Origin: Diphasiastrum complanatum
Taxonomy: Eukaryota; Streptophyta; Lycopodiopsida; Lycopodiales; Lycopodiaceae
Direction of reading: 5' to 3'
DNA length: 64,000 nt
Assembly: GCA_029204225.1 (NCBI GenBank)
Contig: MU831959.1
Location: 30,527-94,526, forward strand
In this document: positions 10,067-20,131 of the stretch, one piece after another
How positions within the stretch are numbered: the stretch's first letter is position 1
Layout of the letters: each line of letters starts with the position of its first letter
Notes under the pieces: model-generated
Databases searched by the model: none
What the model saw: only the letters and a program-made list of their open reading frames with translations
What the model was told of the DNA's origin: nothing
Translations under genes and position numbers: made by a program

Positions 10067-11874
10067 TTATATGAAGAAGAAATCCTCCTCACACCTTGGC
10101 CCCATCATAACTTGAATACCTTCAAAAAAGATAACTTGTGATGCTTCTTGAGAAGCCTTGATCTCGGCCACTTCCAAGATTGAATCTTTATGCAATATGA
10201 CATCTCTATTCACAATCACTTTTGAAATAGAGAGTGTAAAGACACTAAAGGCCTCCTTGATGGATGAGTATCCAATCATGGTCCATGAGCTTGGATCATC
10301 CTTCCTCCTTGTTTCCAAGGGAACATGTGCAAAGCAAGCACTACCAAGTTCACTAAGGTGATCAACCTTAGGCTTTATCTTGAATAAAACTTCATATGGT
10401 GCTATTCCCTCAAGAGCTCCAATACTCCTCAAAGCTTTGATCTTCAATGAGAATTTCTTCTCAACATATGCTTTGAATAATAAGGAATAATCATACACCA
10501 TAATACTTGAAGAGAGAAGATATGTGCATCTTGTGTGATCATCCTCCTTTGAAATATTGGACATATAAGAAACATCAAGAGATTTTGCACTCTCACTTGG
10601 ATCCAATTTGTAGATGCCTTCAAACCTTGATCCATATGCAAGGATCTGACCATCCTTCTTGATCACACAATTGTCAATATTGAAATTGACATCAAAGCCA
10701 CTATCAAGAAGTTGGCCAACACTTAAGATGTTCTTTGTAAGCTTTGGGACAAAAAGAACATTGTTGAGAAAGAGATCTTTGGAAGATGCAAGCTTCAAGG
10801 GAATAATCCCTACTCCTTCAATATTGCACTCATGCTTACTTGCAATGTATATGGTCTTCTTGACTCCATCATAAGGCATAATAGATGAAAAGGAGTGCTT
10901 GGAGCCACACATATGTGAAGATGCTCGACTATCAATATACCATGAGTCATCCTTGTTGAAGGTGGAAGAGGAGAAGCTTGATGCCATAAGAGAGCCTTCT
11001 CCATCACTTGCAATATAGTCTTCTTTCTCATTGGTGATGTTGGCTTGATTGAGTTGATTCTTCTTCTTGAAGCAACTGGTGGCATAATGGCCTTTCTTGC
11101 CACAATAAAAGCACTTGATCTTCTTCTTCTTGAGATTTGAATTAGAAGCATGAGAGGTATCCTCCTCCTCTCCATCTTGGTCTTTAGCTTTGTCATTAGA
11201 GAAGTGATGATGCTTCTTCTTACTCTTCTCTTTGTGCTTAGCAAATAGAACTTTGCCATCATCATGATTGAGTGATAGCTTGTCCATCCTCAAGATTTTG
11301 TACTCTTGTCTTGATTCTTCAGAAATAAGCACACTTTGAAGGGCCTCCAAACTTGTTAGATCCTCCTTAATGGCATAGGATTGGACAAGGTTGTCATATT
11401 CACCTCTCAAGCCATTGAGAATGACTTGGACTAGCTCACTTTGATTGATTGAGTCACCAATACATGCAAGCTCCCTATGAATATCCTTGACTCTCAAAAC
11501 ATAATTAATGCACTCTCATCACTCTTTTGACTACTTTGGAAGATTTGATTTCTAAGAGTGAGGAGCCTAGAGGTGTTCTTAGCCTCATAGATGGACTTGA
11601 GACAATCTCAAACTTCCTTGGATGTAGAACAATCACCAATCTCCCTCAATATCTCATTAGAGACATTCATCTTAATGTAGTGGAGAGCCATCCTAGCTCT
11701 CTTCTTGTATTTTTGTACTTCTTGAAGGACTTGAGGCTCCTCCTCAATCCCAAGTACAATGTCCATCACATCTTGGAGTATCAAGATGGACTCCATCCTC
11801 AACTTCCATATTGAATAATTGGAAGTAGACAATCTCTCACTTGGTTGCAACAAGTATGAACTCATTGAAGTCAT
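10067..11874 (-). pseudogene. Ty1/copia gag-protease pseudogene with fused pol remnant
   Basis: The gag start (MTSMSSYLLQPSERLSTSNY, 11874) is the usual copia SNYSIWK...M region. It is shifted out of frame near 11500 and continues as GDSINQSELVQVILNGL. A CX2CX4HX4C zinc knuckle (CFYCGKKGHYATSC) lies near 11070-11110. The protease motif WYIDSRASSHM has Arg where D-S/T-G is expected, so it is inactive. The pre-integrase segment (VPKLTKNILSVGQL) is present. The integrase core is deleted: the frame jumps into a fragment ending SPYEVLF-like plus an HVPLETRRK block. A primer-binding site lies downstream on plus at 12535-12546, giving a minus-strand element. Confidence 0.8.
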
Positions 11875-12534
11875 GTAAAGTGGAGATAAATAAAAGTGAT
11901 GAACAAAAAATGTTGCTTCTCTCTCACTATAGGATCCAATAATTGTGTGCTACCATCTCCTATGCAAGATCTTGCAACAAACTGTGAGATGATTCTCACT
12001 AGCTTAAATACACTAAGAAACCAAATTTTACTCAAATGCAATGATATTGCATGAAACAAAATGGCTAAGATCTCAAAACAGTGCCTAGATCACATATAGA
12101 TGAGATTGGTAAGCATTCAACTGTGATTTTGGATCAAACAAGCAATCTCTTGACCAAACCAAATGTGTCCACCCAGTTCTAGGTGCCCTACCTAACCCTC
12201 TTCTAAAGCTTATAACTTTTGATTGGCTCAACCATATGGAATGAAACTGATTGCAACAAAAACTAGACAAAAATAGCTTCAAAACAAGCTATCTAGCAAG
12301 ATTTTTGGATCAAACATGAAAGAGAACTCCCAAACTGAAATTGGATGTTCCTCACACGTGTCTCAGCACCTGATTTCATATAGTACCAGGTCAGATTTAA
12401 TCAATGTCCTTTTGATCTCTTTTGATCCAAAATTGAACAAGATAGCTAGGAAAATGGGCCTTGACAATTTCTAGCTCAAGATTGATGAATAGTTTTCACT
12501 CAAATGGATCAAAATGCATGGTAACCTTAGGTAG

Positions 12535-12657
12535 GCTCTGATACCATGTTGATTTCACACGTGTGGATTGTCCACAACATGTACTTGTGATCTCCTAAGG
12601 TGTGTAGATGCACCAAGATCAAGACTAGATTGAGATTCAAGATCTATCTTTGATTCT
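12535..12657 (-). repeat. Primer-binding site and LTR edge of the minus-strand copia element
   Basis: GCTCTGATACCA (12535-12546) is the reverse complement of the tRNA-Met primer-binding site. The LTR edge then begins TGTTGATTTCACACG at 12547. About 110 bp of LTR remain before a different copia fragment starts near 12658. Confidence 0.65.
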
Positions 12658-13868
12658 ATGACAAAAACACCATGTGACTACTACATGCATTCAATCACTT
12701 CCAACTCTCATTCATCCAACAAGAAAGCCTATCGAATCTACATGCTCTCTACCTCTAAAGTAATTGATAGTAGAGGTGTAGTTTTTCATGAAGAAGAAAA
12801 GTCCAATCTTGGAGGGGCCGAGATCAAGCAACCTGAAAATCTATCACCTATTGTTATTGAAGACAATCAACATATGGAGGAGTGGATTTAATTGATTTCA
12901 ATGTTGATACATGTACAATCAAGGAGCATGATGAGATCTTTGCATTTGGGTCTAGATATGGTGGAAGCTACAAGCTTGATCCCAAAGAGTATGCTAACTC
13001 TTGTGATAGTGCTTTCGCTACTCATATGTCTTTGGAGGAACTATGGCATAGAACGTTGGGACATCCTAACTATAATTCTATGGTGTCCATGGTCAAGAAA
13101 GCCAAAGCTATTGGCTTGCCTAATCTTATCTCCAAGAATTTCAAGCCATGTGAGGCTTCTGCCATATCTAAGTCTCATAAGAAGCCTTTTTCAAAGTCAT
13201 CTATCAAGACTACACATCCATTGGAGCTCATACGCTCAGATGTGCACTTCTCATCTTCAAAGAGCAAGGGTGGTGCTACTTGCTTTGTAGCTTTCATTGA
13301 TGATTTCACTAGATTTACTTGGGTATATCTTCTAGCTTCAAAATCTATGGTGTTTGACTATTTTCTAAAGTTCAAAGCTCTAGTTGAAAAGCAATTTTCT
13401 TACAAAATCAAGATTCTTAGAAGTGATGGAGGTGGTGAGTACACTTCCAATAAATTTCATGATTATTGTGAGCTTGAAGGCATTAAAAGGGAGTTTTCTT
13501 GTGCATATACACCATCTCAAAATGGGGTGGCTAAAAGAAAGAATAGAGCACTGTGTGAATGTGCCAAAACCATTAGAATTGAGGCATCCTTGCCAAAAGA
13601 CTTTTGGGGTGAGGCCATCAATTGTTCAAACTATCTTTGCAATAGACTCCCTCATGTTGCACTTGGAGGAAAGTCACCATATGAAGCACTCTATTTGAAG
13701 AAACCTAAGGTTGAACACCTTAGAGTATTTGGATGCATATGCTTTGTCCATATTCCCTTGGAAGCGAGAAAGAAGAATGATCCTTGTGCAAGCAAAGGAG
13801 TAATGGTCTTTCTTGACCATGGACACCATAGAATTATAGTTAGGATGTCCCAACCTTCTATGCCATAG
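12658..13868 (+). pseudogene. Ty1/copia integrase fragment
   Basis: A short pol piece (12658-12890, KVIDSRGVVFHEEE) precedes a 328-codon open stretch (12882-13868). The latter has pre-integrase ELWHRTLGHPNYNS and an integrase core with RSDVHF, FIDDFTRFTWVY, LRSDGGGEYTS and PSQNGVAKRKNR. The family triad is D-D-E with the Glu in NGVAERKN; here it is Lys, so the core is inactive although nearly 1 kb is open. It ends by running into an inverted copy of its own beginning at about 13806. Confidence 0.85.
12890..13104 (+). repeat. Inverted repeat, left arm (copia)
   Basis: This 210-bp stretch, encoding TCTIKEHDEIFAFGSRYGGS and onward, is repeated nearly perfectly on the other strand at 13806-14008. 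The 700-bp spacer is the integrase core. The arrangement is a head-to-head join of two copia copies. Confidence 0.8.
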
Positions 13869-14813
13869 TTCCTCCAAAGACATATGAGTAGCGAAAGCAC
13901 TATCACAAGAGTTAGCATACTCTTTGGGATCAAGCTTGTAGCTTCCACCATATCTAGACCCAAATGCAAAGATCTCATCATGCTCCTTGATTGTACATGT
14001 ATCAACATTGAAATTCACATCTAGTCAACTATCAAACAATTGCCCAACACTAATAAGATTTTTTGTTAACTTGGGAACAAAAAGTACATTAGACAGAGAA
14101 AGAACTTTTGATGAAGAAAGCTTTAAGGGAATGGTCCCTATGCCTTCAATAGCACACTCATGATCATTTGTTGTGTAGATGGACTTCTTGGCTCATTCAT
14201 AAGGTGACATGGATGAAAAAGAATACTTGGAGCTACACATATGTGAGGAAGCTCCACTGTCGATATACCACAAACCATCCTTCTTGAAAGGTGATGAAGA
14301 AAAACTCGAGACCATAAGAGATCCCTCTTCATCACTTGCATGAGCATCTTCCTTCTCTTCATTAGAAATGTTGGCTTGCTTGAATTGACTCTTCTTCTTG
14401 AAGCAATTGGTGGCATAATGTCTCTTCTTGCCACAGAAGAAACACTTGATGTTTTTCTTCTTCTTCTTGGATATGGAAGTTTGAGAGGACTCATCCTCAT
14501 CTCCTTTCTCCTTGGAAATAAGATTGTTCTTGCTTGAAGAGGATTGGTGTTGATTCTTACTTCTTGTCTTGTGCTTGTCTTTGGTAAAGAGAGCTTTACC
14601 ATCAATGTTGAGATAGTCTCTCCATTTTCAAGAGTTTATACTCTTGTCTTGATTCTTCAGAAATGAGCACACTTTGGAGTGCTTCCAAACTTGGTAGCTC
14701 CTCCTTAATGGCATAACTCTAAAAAGGTTGTCATATTCCTCCTTTAACCCATTAAGTATGACTTTAACAAGTTCATTTTGGTTGATGGAGTCTCCTATGC
14801 ATGACAACATCAA
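13806..14813 (-). pseudogene. Ty1/copia gag-protease remnant, inverted
   Basis: Minus strand: gag end (GDSINQNELVKVILNGLKEE near 14800), a Lys/Arg-rich stretch, and a zinc knuckle with Cys and His codons near 14390-14460. A protease-like segment near 14220-14290, a pre-integrase segment and ELWHRRLGHPNYNS follow. The reading frame changes several times. It is a cousin of the 10067-11874 element. The right end at about 14813 abuts F2 gene B. Confidence 0.7.
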
Positions 14814-14817
14814 ATGA

Positions 14818-16629
14818 AAAGTGTAAAATAGTAGAGTCTTTGATGGTGGACATTCAAAAAATTTTAGATAAGACTATAGTTCAGGGTGCTTGTGATTTTG
14901 CAGATATTAGCAAGGAAGCATATGCAACAATATTTAAACTAATTAGAGAAGCTTTTAAGCAAGTTCAAACTAGAAAAGTCCCAATCTCTAGGACATATCA
15001 CTTGAAGAAAGAGAGGGATACATTAAACATAGATATGCATAAGATCACTGGAACTCCATTTCATATTGAAGAGGTGTATGAAATTGATGGAAGGTCGATA
15101 TTCTATAATTCATCAAACAATTTATTTGTTGATCTAAATTACTTGCTGAGATACATTGTCACATTCTATGATATAACCTATGAAAAGGTGAATGGCAAAA
15201 TAATCATAGTACTTAAGTTAGATGAGTCAGAAATTGTGAAAGGGAAGAAGATGGAGAGGGTTAGTATAACTCTCATGAATGGTGCTCTATCACAAACAGA
15301 GAACCAAGAAGATTTCAGATTCAGTGTCCAGTCAAAAAATGATCTATGGTGGTTGGCAGCGTTTCAGGTAACTAGCCTCAATATTACATTACATCCATTG
15401 AATAGTATTGATACATTGTAAACTGAGTCTGATTAATTCTTTGGATAGGTGCTGAAAGAGGATCATGATATATTATCATGGATATTCTCAAGGACATCTT
15501 ATCCGAGGATCATCAAGGATCATATGGATGGAGGACTTCTCAATGTTCCAGGAGTTGGAGACTTCAATGTTGAATGGCACTTAGCAGGTGATTTGAAAGC
15601 ATTGAAATGTATATATAATGTCTCTCATGGTGCTACATCAAAAGACCCTTGTTTGTACTGCATGAAAATGGCAAAAGATGTAACTAGGAGTACACGAATT
15701 ACTAGAGAATATGCAGATCCAAACTGGAAGCTTGTGCTGCCTATCCCCTTAAAAATTGTGCATGTTTGCACTCTTCATGCATAAGTTAGATTATTAGAAA
15801 AGATCATTTATCTTCATATAAGTTTTGCTTGGAATACTAAGCCAGCATCATTAGCAAAGGAAGCTATCTCTCGATTAGAAGATGTTTTATCAAAAGTAGG
15901 ACTCCATAAGGGACATGTCAAAATTCAAAAAGATGAAAAGCTTCTAGGAAAGAATGGGAACATGCCAACTAAGCCAAGCATAGGAGGAACAAAAGCACGT
16001 CGTTTTTTATCAAATCATACTGGTAAGGCTTCTAATATTCAACACTCAGTCTGGACAGATATTATTGCTGCCACTCAGGACTTCGAGAAAGACGGCAAAA
16101 CCAGAGTACTAAAAGTTGATGTATGGAAAAAGCTTGATAGTATGATTGCTATTTTAAGAAAAGAAAAATACTCTGATATTGATAAGAAAGCTGTTCGAAG
16201 GACTTGTGTCGAGTTTGTTAATGCGATATCAAAAACATGGGGAGAAGATCACATCACTCATTACATGGTTAGTATAAAATTTTCAAAATGCTTTCAAATT
16301 TTCATATATATTTAGATCCAAACATAAGACTAACATTATGATTTTGACATATGCAGCACATACTAAGAGATCATACAACATTTTTTGCAAATACATATGG
16401 AAGCTTGAGTGTATGGTCATCACAAGGGATGGAGAAGTCACACTGGCAAGCACGAACAACATTTCATCAAAATACACAACATGGAGAAACCAATGAAAAA
16501 CAAAACTACATTTGTCAATTGTTTCAGTGGTTCTACCGCAGAGTTCAGATTCGACATATAACAAAGTCCACACAATACAACAAGTTTAGAAAAGCATGCA
16601 AGTTCATACAGGAAGAGAAAAGTAGATGA
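14818..16629 (+). pseudogene. Gene B of F2, copy a: transposase without its N-terminus
   Basis: Long open exons: ...GACDFADISKEAYATIFKL; IIIVLKLDESEIVKGKKMER, where the LD..E block is the likely first catalytic Asp; NDLWWLAAFQ; then an intron with donor CAG/GTAACT near 15369 and acceptor near 15449. VLKEDHDILSWIF follows, then EWHLAGDLKALKC, the likely second Asp, and a CLYC cysteine pair. After that come HVCTLHA, a stop at 15782, GGTKARRFLSNHTGKAS and WGEDHITHYM. An intron (16267-16356) leads to HILRDHTTFFANTYGSLSVW and SSQGMEKSHWQAR, and TGA at 16629. The D...GDLK...CxxC...H...SQGMEK pattern fits a DDE/RNase-H-fold transposase. From memory it resembles uncharacterised invertebrate proteins, but I cannot name the superfamily. 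Confidence 0.7.
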
Positions 16630-16763
16630 TTGATGAGTAGAAAATCATTATTGTCATCAAATCATGACATGTTCAGAATTGCTTTGCAAATTCATTGAAC
16701 AAGAGAGGAGAAATACCCAATGTAAATGTATTGATTGTATTATACCAAAATACAAAGTGTTAA

Positions 16764-17188
16764 CTATTCATCATCAGATCTTGTATCAGATTCTATGACA
16801 GTATTGTCATGTAGAAATTCTCTGCTAGCGTATGCATCTAATAGATGTGCATTATCCTTATTTCCACTAGGCTCAATATAAGTGGAATACAATGAATAAT
16901 GGGAGCTCCTTAAAGGAACATTCCCATCAGTAAAGCCTAAAATGTTCAAAACATAAGATCTTTTGACAAAAATGATCTTATTCGTCTTACCAAATTTATG
17001 TCCTCCTAGGTAAAATGATAAAGCTTTAACTGCCATTATAAGACTCTCCCCGACTGGGCTCAGCTTGGAATGAGCAATACAGATCTCATTCTTTAGGAAA
17101 TGCCTAAGATAGTGGCCCAGTCCACTGTTCCTCTGGAACGAGGATGCGTGTTGTCTGAAATCACCTCTTCTCGCAGCAAAATCATCTA
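16764..17188 (-). pseudogene. Gene A of F2, copy a: last exon only
   Basis: Minus strand, from DDFAARRGGFRQHASSFQR through FLKNEICIAHSKLSPVGESL, MAVKALSFYLGGHKFGKTNK, IIFVKRSYVLNILGF and REFLHDN to the acidic tail DTRSDDE and its stop. The exon is fully open. Upstream, gene A exon 1 and the control region are deleted and the exon is joined head-to-head to gene C at 17185-17193, where both parents share AGGAGAA. That deletion also occurs in copy c. It converges with gene B; 134 bp separate the stops. Confidence 0.65.
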
Positions 17189-17190
17189 GG

Positions 17191-17947
17191 AGAATGCAGA
17201 CAAGGAGGGACTTCTTCTCTCCTAGCTCATCCTCATCCCCTGCGGTTGCCATCACACCACCCGCTAGACCTAGAACGCGCAACCGCAGCAGGTGGCTCTT
17301 TGTGATACGCAAGTATCAGAGATCAACAACTGTGTTGATCCCAAGAGCTCCATTCTACCGTGCTGTTCGGAACATAACAAAAAATGATCTCGGACAGCTG
17401 GTTAGATTCACACCCAGTGCTCTTCAGTGCCTTCAGGAGGCTGTTGAAGATTACATTAGCCTTTTTTTTTAGTATTCTTTTTTGGTTGCCATCCATTCCA
17501 AGAGGGTTACCATAATGCCCAAGGATTTTCAGCTCCTGATGAGGATGAGGGATAGGTACTATAGGTTACATGTATCTTAGCCTGCTGCTCCTAGACCAAC
17601 TCCTATAGATAGGACTGATCTTCCTACAAAGCATCCTAGGAAGCAGACAGCCCCCAAGCATGCTCCTAAGAAAGTGAAGCCTAACCCTTCAAATTTTGTG
17701 AAGCCTAACCCGGAATCCATTGTAGATAACAATGCTGTTGATTCATGATTAGTTTTCTATTATGGTGATGTTTTTGGCCATTACTAATACATGAATGTTT
17801 GCAGTTTACACTTCATGAGTACACATCAATCTAGGTGTACAGATGTAGACAAGAAATTATCTTCAGTATACTGGCTAGGGAAAGGCTTCAGTCTCCCTTT
17901 ATTGATGATGGTGCAAAGGATGATGTAGTTATACTAAATTATCTATA
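17191..17947 (+). pseudogene. Gene C of F2, copy a: H3-like fold, protease core deleted
   Basis: From ATG at 17194: QTRRDFFSP, Arg/Pro-rich tail (PPARPRTRNRSR), then IRKYQRSTTVLIPRAPFYRA and VRNITKNDLGQLVRFTPSAL. LQEAVEDYISLFF is followed by TAG, then continues in frame as FLVAIHSKRVTIMPKDFQL, the H3 helix 2-loop 2-helix 3 block. VS, TAG, PAAPRPTP and a Lys/Pro-rich linker (PRKQTAPKHAPKK) follow to VKPNPESIVDN. A deletion then removes the Ulp1 core, leaving only the last exon (LHEYTSI...VDD-type end) near 17800-17947. Loop 1 is one residue longer than in canonical H3. The LFF-TAG and VS-TAG stops are also in copies c and d. Confidence 0.75.
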
Positions 17948-18226
17948 ACTGTAACTAGTATAGTTAGAAAATTTCATTATACTAACCAACATAATCAAGT
18001 AAATTTAACTTGAGGTATTGACGTCGGGCATATTAGCACGTGTCGGGCAGGAAGAAGAAACCAATGGGATACGTCCATGCTGCCCGGATACAAATTTCAG
18101 AGTCTTCTATATTGCATTTTTATTTTTTAGTTAATTTGAATTACGTTACATAGATTTCAAGGTATGTGCATTTTGATTGGGCCTTGTGACGGTCGAAACT
18201 ACAGAAACAAAATAAAAGTATCTTTA

Positions 18227-18262
18227 TAAAGGGTCTTTTTGATATTGAGAACTCCTCTAATG
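18227..18262 (-). repeat. F2 terminal inverted repeat, right end of copy a
   Basis: Ends ...GAACTCCTCTAATG. Its reverse complement starts CATTAGAGGAGTTCTCAATA and matches 28909-28944 across 36 bp. Outside it (18263 on) lies the middle of another F2 gene C, so copy a abuts or is nested in copy b. Confidence 0.85.
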
Positions 18263-18735
18263 GGGGCTGCCTGCTTCCTAGGACGCTTGGTAGGAAGATC
18301 AGTCCTATTTAGAGGAACAGGTCTGGGAGCAGTAGGCTGAGATACATGTAACTTGCAAAACCTCTCCCTTATTCTCATCAGTAGCTAAAAGTTCTTGGGC
18401 ATTATGTTGACTCTCTTGGAATGAATTGCAAGCAAAAATGAATCTTCAAAAAGAAGGCTCATATAATCTTTAGCAGCTTCCTGAAGGCACTGAAGAACAC
18501 TAGCTATGAATCTAACCAGCTGTCCAAGATCATTTCTAGTTATATTTCGGATAGCACGATAGAATGGAGCTCTGGGAATCAATAGTGCGGTTAATCTCTA
18601 ATACTTACATATTTCAGAGAGCCACCTGCTGCAGTTGCACGTTCTAGGTCTAGCGGGAGGTGTAATGGCAACCACAGAAGCTGAGGACGAGCCAGCAGAG
18701 AAGAAGTCTCTCCTTGTCTACTTTCTCCTATCCAT
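18263..18735 (-). pseudogene. Gene C of F2, copy b: H3-like fold fragment
   Basis: ATG at 18735 (MDRRK, then TAG for Gln). The tail ends PPARPRTCN, and the fold shows LLIPRAPFYRAIRNITRNDL, LQEAAKDYMSLLFEDSFLLA and IHSKRVNIMPKNF. Here the LLFED block is intact, where copies a, c and d have a stop; the VSQPTAPRPVP linker also reads Gln where they have TAG. Its own stops lie after MPKNF and near KY. The fragment ends in the linker (PRKQAAP) at the TIR of copy a. It is therefore an independently decayed lineage showing that the fold and linker were once one frame. Confidence 0.75.
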
Positions 18736-19449
18736 GGAAGTGTACTATGGGATATCAGACTTGTGCGTGACAACTAGGATGAGCAGGGAAGGATTATAAA
18801 GCCCTCGCAGAGGACCCATATGTACGGACAAAATGTATGGTATATCGGACCTATGCGAGCCGAATATCAGAGAGATAGATTAGTATAGAAGAGAGGCGCA
18901 CAAGTGCGATATGCAGAGCGAAAAAAAAAGTGAAAAAAATTCATCGAATTTTGTGATTTTATATCCCGGTTTGCATGTGCGAAAGAACGTCATGTCACAC
19001 GTGTGGGACTTGTACGGTCAAATGCGAGAGTGACACGTGTCAAGCTGTCAATTTACACGTGTGGGATTTTTACGGGCAATTCCGAGAGAGACACGTGTTG
19101 TTGAACAAACAAATGAACATGAGCACCGTGTACAGGTATCATTTTACATGTTCACCTCACACGTGCCAGTGCCTATAGTCCAATCAAAAGTAGACACGTG
19201 TCCATTGACTGTTGACCACACGTGTGAAAATTTAGTATAAATGGCATGAAACTCTATTAATTTTTTACTTTTTTATTCTCAAAATTCATGGCATACCGCT
19301 CTTTTGTGCGCGCATTGTTGTCCATTTGTTTGCAACGATACCTACTTGCGCACAAGTGCGATATTCAGTATCTACCTGCCGTACATATCTCTCTTGAGTG
19401 CGATCTTGAGAGTTATTTTTGTTTCGATTGTTAGCCCTAGCACACAAGT
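18736..19449. promoter_or_regulatory. F2 bidirectional control region, copy b
   Basis: Lies between divergent C (-) and A (+). Seven CACGTG cores occur between 18998 and 19227 in ACACGTGT or CACACGTGCC contexts. Both shoulders have CACAAGTGCGATAT-type motifs (near 18900-18915, 19345-19360, 19441-19455) and a TATA-like GTATAAATGGCA near 19235. The layout equals copy d (49876-50671) and parallels F1 (4500-5381). Confidence 0.6.
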
Positions 19450-19665
19450 GTGATATCCTCTTCCTCAAGATCTTCACAAGATTCAGGCCTGAGTTCATTT
19501 TTTACTGAATTTAGATTCAAAGATATACTTAGTAAGCCAGTTTTCTCCATAAGTTCACTCCAGTACATGCATTATACTGATCTTGTTCATTTCTTCCTAG
19601 CTTTCAGACATAGACTAGATAGAATGCTCACCAAATTGTTTGATCTTTTCAAAAGCAGTTCAATG
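19450..19665 (+). pseudogene. Gene A of F2, copy b: N-terminal fragment
   Basis: Reads SSQDSGLSSF, then, after an internal deletion relative to copy d, FKDILSKPVFS and LQYMHYTDLVHFF. Near 19665 it changes abruptly into copia DNA that matches 23870 onward, so the rest of gene A is replaced. Confidence 0.55.
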
Positions 19666-20131
19666 CAGCTTCCCCCCAAAAGGACTTCAGAAGTGTTGCA
19701 TGTAATAACATGCACTTTGCTGATTCGACTAAGGTTCTGTTCTTTCTCTCATCAAGACCATTTGATATATTGAGGATAATAAGCGCGAAAGCTTTACCGT
19801 CCTTCAATTCTCACTTTGAGTTGTCATCTTTAGGTTTTACTTCTATACTTGTGACAACATCCCATATTTCATTGGCGATTAACAAAGTTTTCATCTTAAA
19901 TTTCCACAGATAATAATTGGACCCATTCAGCTTGTTTGCGATGAGACCGGATTTACTATCAAAATCCATCTAGAACTTAGTCTGGAAACCAATTCTCTGA
20001 TACTGAAAGGTTGGAAAGAATTGAAGATTTTGATATCAATTTGATATCGTGAAATATATCAACTATTAGAGATTTCGCTCTGATATCATGTAGGAATCAG
20101 ATAAAGAAGTAGTAAAATAGCTCTGATACCA
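19666..20131 (-). repeat. Copia internal fragment with primer-binding site
   Basis: A copy of 23870-24361 on the same strand: the gag start on minus, a PBS-like CTCTGATATCATG and a true GCTCTGATACCA at 20120-20131. The right copy has a 44-bp insertion near 24169-24212. Confidence 0.6.

Larger units (their letters stand above)
14818..18262 (+). mobile_element. F2 transposon copy a (right end intact, left end truncated)
   Basis: Contains gene B (+), the last exon of gene A (-), gene C without its protease core (+), and a right TIR. The 5' side is cut by copia DNA. About 2.36 kb of it (15857-18213) is almost identical to 30697-33053 in copy c, with a constant offset of 14,840 bp. Confidence 0.8.

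Noticed and set aside
16283-16573. Minus-strand frame of 96 codons overlapping gene B
   Set aside because: Shadow of the conserved HILRDHT/SQGMEK exon; spliced gene B on plus explains the conservation.
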